A stretch of 34,683 nucleotides of DNA, taken from the NCBI GenBank assembly GCA_018262235.1, contig JAGTRY010000031.1:1-34683 (forward strand), read 5' to 3'. A program made the position numbers and the translations under genes. This document shows, in pieces, positions 30,940 through 34,683 of the stretch. Position 1 is the stretch's first letter. Each line of letters opens with the position of its first letter. The notes under the pieces are model-generated. The model was not told the origin of the DNA. It saw only the letters and a list, made by a program, of their open reading frames with translations, and did not search any database. This DNA comes from Pseudomonadota bacterium (GTDB lineage Bacteria > Pseudomonadota > Gammaproteobacteria > Burkholderiales > Rhodocyclaceae).

Positions 30940-31891
30940 ATTGCGACAGGCGTTCGGTGCCGGAACCAGAGGGTTGCTCGAAGCGTTGCTTCAGGCATGC
31001 CAGCCGCTGCGTCAGGAATGGACGCAACAGCGCCTGAAAGAGCAAGCTCAGGGGCACGATGGTGAGGATCAGGGTGATCAGGAAAAGGACATAGAGCAGC
31101 AGGAGCGGCTTGCGTGCAGTGGCCCCGGGGTCGCCGGCAGCACGCAGCAGCTTGCCCCACAGGTAGAAGCTGCGGGTGGCCGCCCGTTCGCTGACGAGCA
31201 GACGAGGGTTGGCCTCGACTGCGGCAAGACCGCCGAGCAAGGAGGTCCGGGTTTTCTCGCGGCCATCGCGCAGCGCGTCGCGCAGTGCCCGTCCGAAGCG
31301 GATGCTGCGTTCCGTGTCGTTTTGCGATACGCCCGCAACAGGCAGGCCAGGTATGGGACGGCGTTTGCCGGTGAGCAGCCAGGCTGGAGCGGTGATCAGG
31401 GTCGCCATGGTCGGGGCACGGTCGGTCAGTACCACGTTGTCGATCAGGTGAGCGCCAACATCCGCGAGCATGCCCTTCATCTTTTCCTGCGCCAGCAGCC
31501 ACATGTTGCGGCAGGCAATGACCGTGACAACGGGCTTGCCGTGCAGGAGTTTCGCGGCGAGAGGGTGTTTGAGGAAGGCGGTGATCGGCTGGCTCGGCGC
31601 CAGGAACCAGACCTGATACGGCAGGATGACCAGGTCGAACGCTTCATCGCCGCTCAGGCCCAGCGGTGCCAAGGCAGGCGGGACGAGATGGGCCGACTCG
31701 GGAAACGCATCAAAGAAGCGGGAAATCGACCACGGGAACGGGAAATCCGGCAGGGGAGCGAGGGTTTCCACCTGGACCACAATGCCTGGATCAGCGCGCA
31801 GGGGCTCAAGCAGGCGTTCGGTGATCGCGGCCAGTTGTCCGGTCTGCGAGTAGGAGATGACCAACACGCGTTTCTGGGGGCCGACAGGCAT
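30929..31891 (-). CDS. darA: dialkylresorcinol-forming enzyme DarA
   Basis: A 320-residue protein. It begins with a flavodoxin-like strand and FMN-type loop (RVLVISYSQTGQLAAIT), has a family-typical middle with YQVWFLAPSQPITAFL and VIACRNMWLLAQEKMKGML, and ends in a hydrophobic stretch (LLLLYVLFLITLILTIVPLS) with a basic tail, so it is probably membrane bound. In the known pathway DarA turns the cyclohexanedione made by DarB into the resorcinol. The start is uncertain: ATG at 31891 or GTG at 31915, both with poor ribosome sites; the open frame further upstream lies over the wbuC gene and is not real. It is probably the first gene of the operon, 112 nt after wbuC. Confidence 0.85.
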   Translation of the reverse strand: MPVGPQKRVLVISYSQTGQLAAITERLLEPLRADPGIVVQVETLAPLPDFPFPWSISRFFDAFPESAHLVPPALAPLGLSGDEAFDLVILPYQVWFLAPSQPITAFLKHPLAAKLLHGKPVVTVIACRNMWLLAQEKMKGMLADVGAHLIDNVVLTDRAPTMATLITAPAWLLTGKRRPIPGLPVAGVSQNDTERSIRFGRALRDALRDGREKTRTSLLGGLAAVEANPRLLVSERAATRSFYLWGKLLRAAGDPGATARKPLLLLYVLFLITLILTIVPLSLLFQALLRPFLTQRLACLKQRFEQPSGSGTERLSQYDF

Positions 31892-32003
31892 GGCCTCTGG
31901 AACTATGTGGGTCACGGAATCTCGCTCTGGCAGGTGAATTGAGTGGTCTGCTGATGGTATCAGGATATCCGCAGGCTGCCCATGCCGTGCTTGAGGAGAC
32001 GGC

Positions 32004-32483
32004 TTATCCCGATTGGAATAGGGTGTGGAGCTGACGCTCGTAGGCCTGTGCAGCCGGACTTCCTTCGGCAGGCGCCCAGGGGGCCTGTTCCTCTGCGGAG
32101 AGAGCCCGATAGGGACCGGTTTTGATTTCAAAGAAAACGCAGCCCGATTCCAGCGCAACGACACTGTGCCAGACGTTCAGTCCGAGATGAAAACCCATGC
32201 AGTTACTGGCGGGGGCCAGCAGGTGGGTGGCACTGACGTGACCGGCATCATCAAACAGGATCAGGCCCAGCCTGCCTCGCAGCATGAGCAGGGTTTCATC
32301 CTTGCCGGCGGCCAGATGGCGATGGGGTATGACATACGAACCCGGTTCGATAGCGTTGAAAAAACGCTGCACCGGGTCATTCGGGCCGGCATGCAGGTTG
32401 TGATTCTGGCGCAGGCGCGGATTGGCGCGTGCGGCAGCACTGAGCCGGTCAAGCAGGCCCGTATCAAACAGACTGGCGGGCAT
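32004..32483 (-). CDS. WbuC-family cupin
   Basis: A 159-residue single cupin. Metal-binding residues are likely in PHRHLAAGKDETLLMLRG (two His and a Glu) and a later His in GLNVWHSVVAL. The family name comes from O-antigen clusters, where WbuC is found but has no proven reaction. It begins on the last base of the upstream gene's stop (TGATG), so it is coupled to the outer-membrane-type gene. It lies before darA with a 112-nt gap and may be part of the same long transcript, but nothing ties it to resorcinol synthesis. Confidence 0.82.
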   Translation of the reverse strand: MPASLFDTGLLDRLSAAARANPRLRQNHNLHAGPNDPVQRFFNAIEPGSYVIPHRHLAAGKDETLLMLRGRLGLILFDDAGHVSATHLLAPASNCMGFHLGLNVWHSVVALESGCVFFEIKTGPYRALSAEEQAPWAPAEGSPAAQAYERQLHTLFQSG

Positions 32484-33043
32484 CAGTAATTGAGCGTCGC
32501 GCCGAAGCTGACGTAGGGATTCAGGCGCAGCCCATTCCCGCTGGCTTCGCCATTGAGGCCTTGGGGTTGCGGTGTCAGGCAGACGGAGGTGATGCCCGTG
32601 CAGGTATTCCTGCCAGAAAGGTTGGTGCCCAGTTCGGCGGAGAATTTCCAGCCGCTGCTCTGGAAGGATTCACTGCGCCAGCCGAACCCCAGAAAAGTCG
32701 TTGGTGCCATTTGCTCGCGGGAGAAAGAGCGGTTGCCTGCTTCGGGGGTGCTCCAGGAAAGGCCGAGGGAGGTCCGCAGCCCATACCCGAAAATCGGCCA
32801 GTCGGCACGCACGGTATTACGGGTGAGGCTGTTCCTGGCAGGGTCCGAGGCGGCCAAGGCTGTCGTATCGTGTAGCGGGTTGGTGGAGGTAAAACGCAAG
32901 CGCAAGCCATTATCCGATCCGCGCAGGGTAAAGCCCTCCGCATTCCCTTGCAGGCGCAAGCCGCTGGGTTGGGCATAAGCGGGGGTGGTCGCAACCAGAC
33001 AGGCCAGACTGGTGTTCAAAAATGCGGCCGCTGCTTTTCTCAC
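32483..33043 (-). CDS. small outer-membrane-type beta protein, unknown
   Basis: I do not recognise the family. The 186-residue product has a signal peptide (MRKAAAAFLNTSLACLVATT, cut after AYA), then alternating amphipathic strands (GLRLQGNAEGFTLRG, GYGLRTSLGLSWS, TTFLGFGWRS, WKFSAELGTNLSG), two Cys that could bond across a loop (NTCTG, SVCLT), and a C-terminal aromatic Tyr in FGATLNY. This suggests a small barrel in the outer membrane. The start is GTG at 33043 with CGGAG at 33052-33056, 8 nt upstream. It starts 14 nt after the dnaE stop, so it is likely read from the dnaE transcript. Confidence 0.65.
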   Translation of the reverse strand: MRKAAAAFLNTSLACLVATTPAYAQPSGLRLQGNAEGFTLRGSDNGLRLRFTSTNPLHDTTALAASDPARNSLTRNTVRADWPIFGYGLRTSLGLSWSTPEAGNRSFSREQMAPTTFLGFGWRSESFQSSGWKFSAELGTNLSGRNTCTGITSVCLTPQPQGLNGEASGNGLRLNPYVSFGATLNY

Positions 33044-33057
33044 GATCTATGCTCCGG

Positions 33058-34683
33058 CTATTGGTAGATGATCTCTACACTCTCTGATGATAGCCATTCT
33101 CGCAGACTTTCAAGTAGTGGGTCATCCAGTCTTACCCGCCATTTATCCCCTAAGGGCAGGTCTGCTTCCGCGGAACCGTTGCGATAACGCACCCGGATCG
33201 GGCAGCAGCCCTCTTCACGGGTACCGCGATAATCTGCCAGCAGATCTTGCAGACGGCCTACCGCCGCCTTGCCCCCACCCGCTGCGGCAACTTCGCCATT
33301 GAACCGCAGGGTGAGCAGGCGGGCGTAACGGCCACGGGCCTCGCCCAGGGTGAGAAGGCGCTCGGCGATGACACGAAAGCCGCCGCTGAAGTCGTCATTG
33401 CTGACTTTGCCTTCGACGATCAGCACTTCATCTTGCATGATCTTGCCTTTGTTGGCTTCCAGCACTTCCGAATAGATGGTGACATCCAGCGGCATGCTGC
33501 CATCATCCAGTGTCACGAAGGCCATCTTGCCGCGATTGCCCATCTTGATGCGTACTGCGGAGACGATGCCGGCCAGCATCTGCGGTTCGCGGCGTGGCTC
33601 GATGCGGGAGAGCGGGGTACGCACGAAACGCCGGACTTCTGCGGCAGCGCTATGGAAAGGATGACCGGAGATGAAGAAGCCGATGGCGGTTTTTTCTTCG
33701 GTCAGGCGTTTCTTCTCGTTCCAGACCGGCGCTTCGATGTATTCGGGGGCGATTTCCGAGGGGCCGTCGCCCATGTCGAAGAGGCCCCCCTGACCTGCGC
33801 TGGCGGCTGCCTGCTCGGCTGCTTCCATGGCTACGCCGACCGTGGCGAGCAACTTGGCACGATGCGGTTTGCCGTCCGGCGCCAGGGGGGCGATGCTGTC
33901 CAGCGCACCGGCCCTCACCAGCGCTTCGACTACGCGGCGGTTGGCGGCACGCCGGTCGATGCGGGCGCAGAAGTCGAAAATGTCCTTGAAGGGGCCGCCC
34001 GTTTCACGTGCGGCGATGATGCCCCTCACGGCCGGTTCGCCGCAGCCTTTGACGGCGCCGAGACCATAGCGGATGGTCTTGGCGTCAGTCGGTTCAAAGC
34101 GGTAGGTGGAATGATTCACATCGGGTGGCAACACCACGACTTTGTTGGCAAGGGTATCTTCGTAGAAGATCTTGACTGTGTCGGTGTTGTCCATGTCGGA
34201 CGACATCGTCGCAGCCATGAAAGCCGAGCAGTGGTGCGCCTTGAGCCAGGCCGTCTGATAGGTGACCACGGCGTAGGCGGCGGTGTGCGACTTGTTGAAG
34301 CCGTACTCCGCAAACTTGGTCATCAGGTCGAAGAGGTGTTCGGCCAGTGCCGGATCGTAGCCTTTCTTCGCCGCGCCCTCGGCAATCGTGGCGCGGTGCT
34401 TGTCCATCTCCTCCTTCTTCTTCTTGCCCATCGCCCGGCGCAGCATGTCCGCGCCGCCGAGCGTGTAGCCGCCGATGATCTGCGAGATCTGCATCACCTG
34501 TTCCTGATACACGATCACGCCATAGGTCGGTTCCAGACAGGCTTTCAGGTCCGGATGGAAATAGTCGATCTCCTGCTTGCCTTGTTTGCGCAGGATGAAG
34601 TCGTCCACCATCCCGGAACCCAGCGGGCCCGGACGGTAGAGTGCGAGTACGGCGATGATGTCCTCGAAGCGGTCGGGGCCGAG
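33058..34683 (-). CDS. dnaE: DNA polymerase III alpha subunit (5' part outside window)
   Basis: The C-terminal 541 residues of the replicative polymerase. The frame is open to the window edge and begins LGPDRFEDIIAVLALYRPGP, then SGMVDDFI, a finger-domain stretch of DnaE, so the first Met of the visible frame (34611) is internal. Seen next: YQEQVMQISQIIGGYTLGGAD, GKKKKEEM, FAEYGFNKSHTAAYA, and TMSSDMDNTDTV, all diagnostic. The OB-fold (MLAGIVSAVRIKMGNRGKMA region) and C-terminal tau-binding end follow. The catalytic aspartates and the PHP domain lie outside the window. The gene is intact to its TAG at 33058. Confidence 0.97.
   Translation of the reverse strand, partial: LGPDRFEDIIAVLALYRPGPLGSGMVDDFILRKQGKQEIDYFHPDLKACLEPTYGVIVYQEQVMQISQIIGGYTLGGADMLRRAMGKKKKEEMDKHRATIAEGAAKKGYDPALAEHLFDLMTKFAEYGFNKSHTAAYAVVTYQTAWLKAHHCSAFMAATMSSDMDNTDTVKIFYEDTLANKVVVLPPDVNHSTYRFEPTDAKTIRYGLGAVKGCGEPAVRGIIAARETGGPFKDIFDFCARIDRRAANRRVVEALVRAGALDSIAPLAPDGKPHRAKLLATVGVAMEAAEQAAASAGQGGLFDMGDGPSEIAPEYIEAPVWNEKKRLTEEKTAIGFFISGHPFHSAAAEVRRFVRTPLSRIEPRREPQMLAGIVSAVRIKMGNRGKMAFVTLDDGSMPLDVTIYSEVLEANKGKIMQDEVLIVEGKVSNDDFSGGFRVIAERLLTLGEARGRYARLLTLRFNGEVAAAGGGKAAVGRLQDLLADYRGTREEGCCPIRVRYRNGSAEADLPLGDKWRVRLDDPLLESLREWLSSESVEIIYQ

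Noticed and set aside
30797-31942. 381-codon plus-strand frame opposite darA/darB
   Set aside because: The minus-strand frames carry catalytic motifs and overlap in operon fashion; this frame is Gln/Arg/Gly-rich and featureless.
31892-32164. Long N-terminal extension of DarA
   Set aside because: It would run over the wbuC gene and has no flavodoxin-type sequence; the family starts near KRVLVISYSQTG.

Overview
The window looks like a chromosomal piece of a Gram-negative betaproteobacterium, most likely of the Rhodocyclales type. The reasons are a Neisseria-type trimeric porin, a short 4.5S-type SRP RNA directly before dnaX-ybaB-recR, and a petABC-sspA-sspB run, an order familiar from Betaproteobacteria. 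The placement comes from gene types and synteny only; no alignment or tree was possible.

Layout. 1-2.9 kb: the 3' part of an oligogalacturonate lyase gene, a 557-nt gap holding a strong terminator and a perfect inverted repeat, and a porin. 3.1-6.7 kb (minus strand): a GNAT acetyltransferase behind purT, then the DEAD-box helicase gene rhlE with a repetitive Arg-rich tail and an apparently long, structured leader. 7.2-9.1 kb: a secreted heparinase II/III-type polysaccharide lyase. 9.2-13.9 kb: ffs RNA, a small membrane protein, dnaX-ybaB-recR, a DUF2059 protein and a NagD-type phosphatase. 14.2-18.4 kb: the cytochrome bc1 operon petABC, then sspA and sspB, with a long imperfect hairpin between the last two. 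18.4-22.9 kb: a GT4 glycosyltransferase and a 1028-residue PAS4-GGDEF-EAL protein.

23.0-31.9 kb is the accessory part: a minus-strand operon for a dialkylresorcinol/cyclohexanedione-type product. In transcription order it holds darA, a darB/stlD-family ketosynthase, a small HTH-like protein, an A/T-rich membrane protein, a BtrH-like (butirosin-type acyl transfer) protein, an ABC ATPase, an ABC-2 permease, an acyl carrier protein, an A/T-rich HEPN (AbiU2-like) protein, and an unusual ketosynthase that lacks the first catalytic His and carries a degenerate second ketosynthase-like region. Three palindromic repeats are scattered in it, one inside the ketosynthase linker. Upstream on the same strand lie a WbuC-type cupin, a small outer-membrane-type protein and the C-terminal 541 residues of dnaE.

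Proposed logic of the operon (inference): the ACP and the fused ketosynthase build or elongate an acyl chain; DarB condenses two acyl units into a cyclohexanedione; DarA aromatises it; the BtrH-like protein transfers or releases the acyl product; the ABC pair exports it. No ketoreductase, dehydratase, thioesterase, phosphopantetheinyl transferase or CoA ligase is seen, so these would have to come from primary metabolism or from outside the window.
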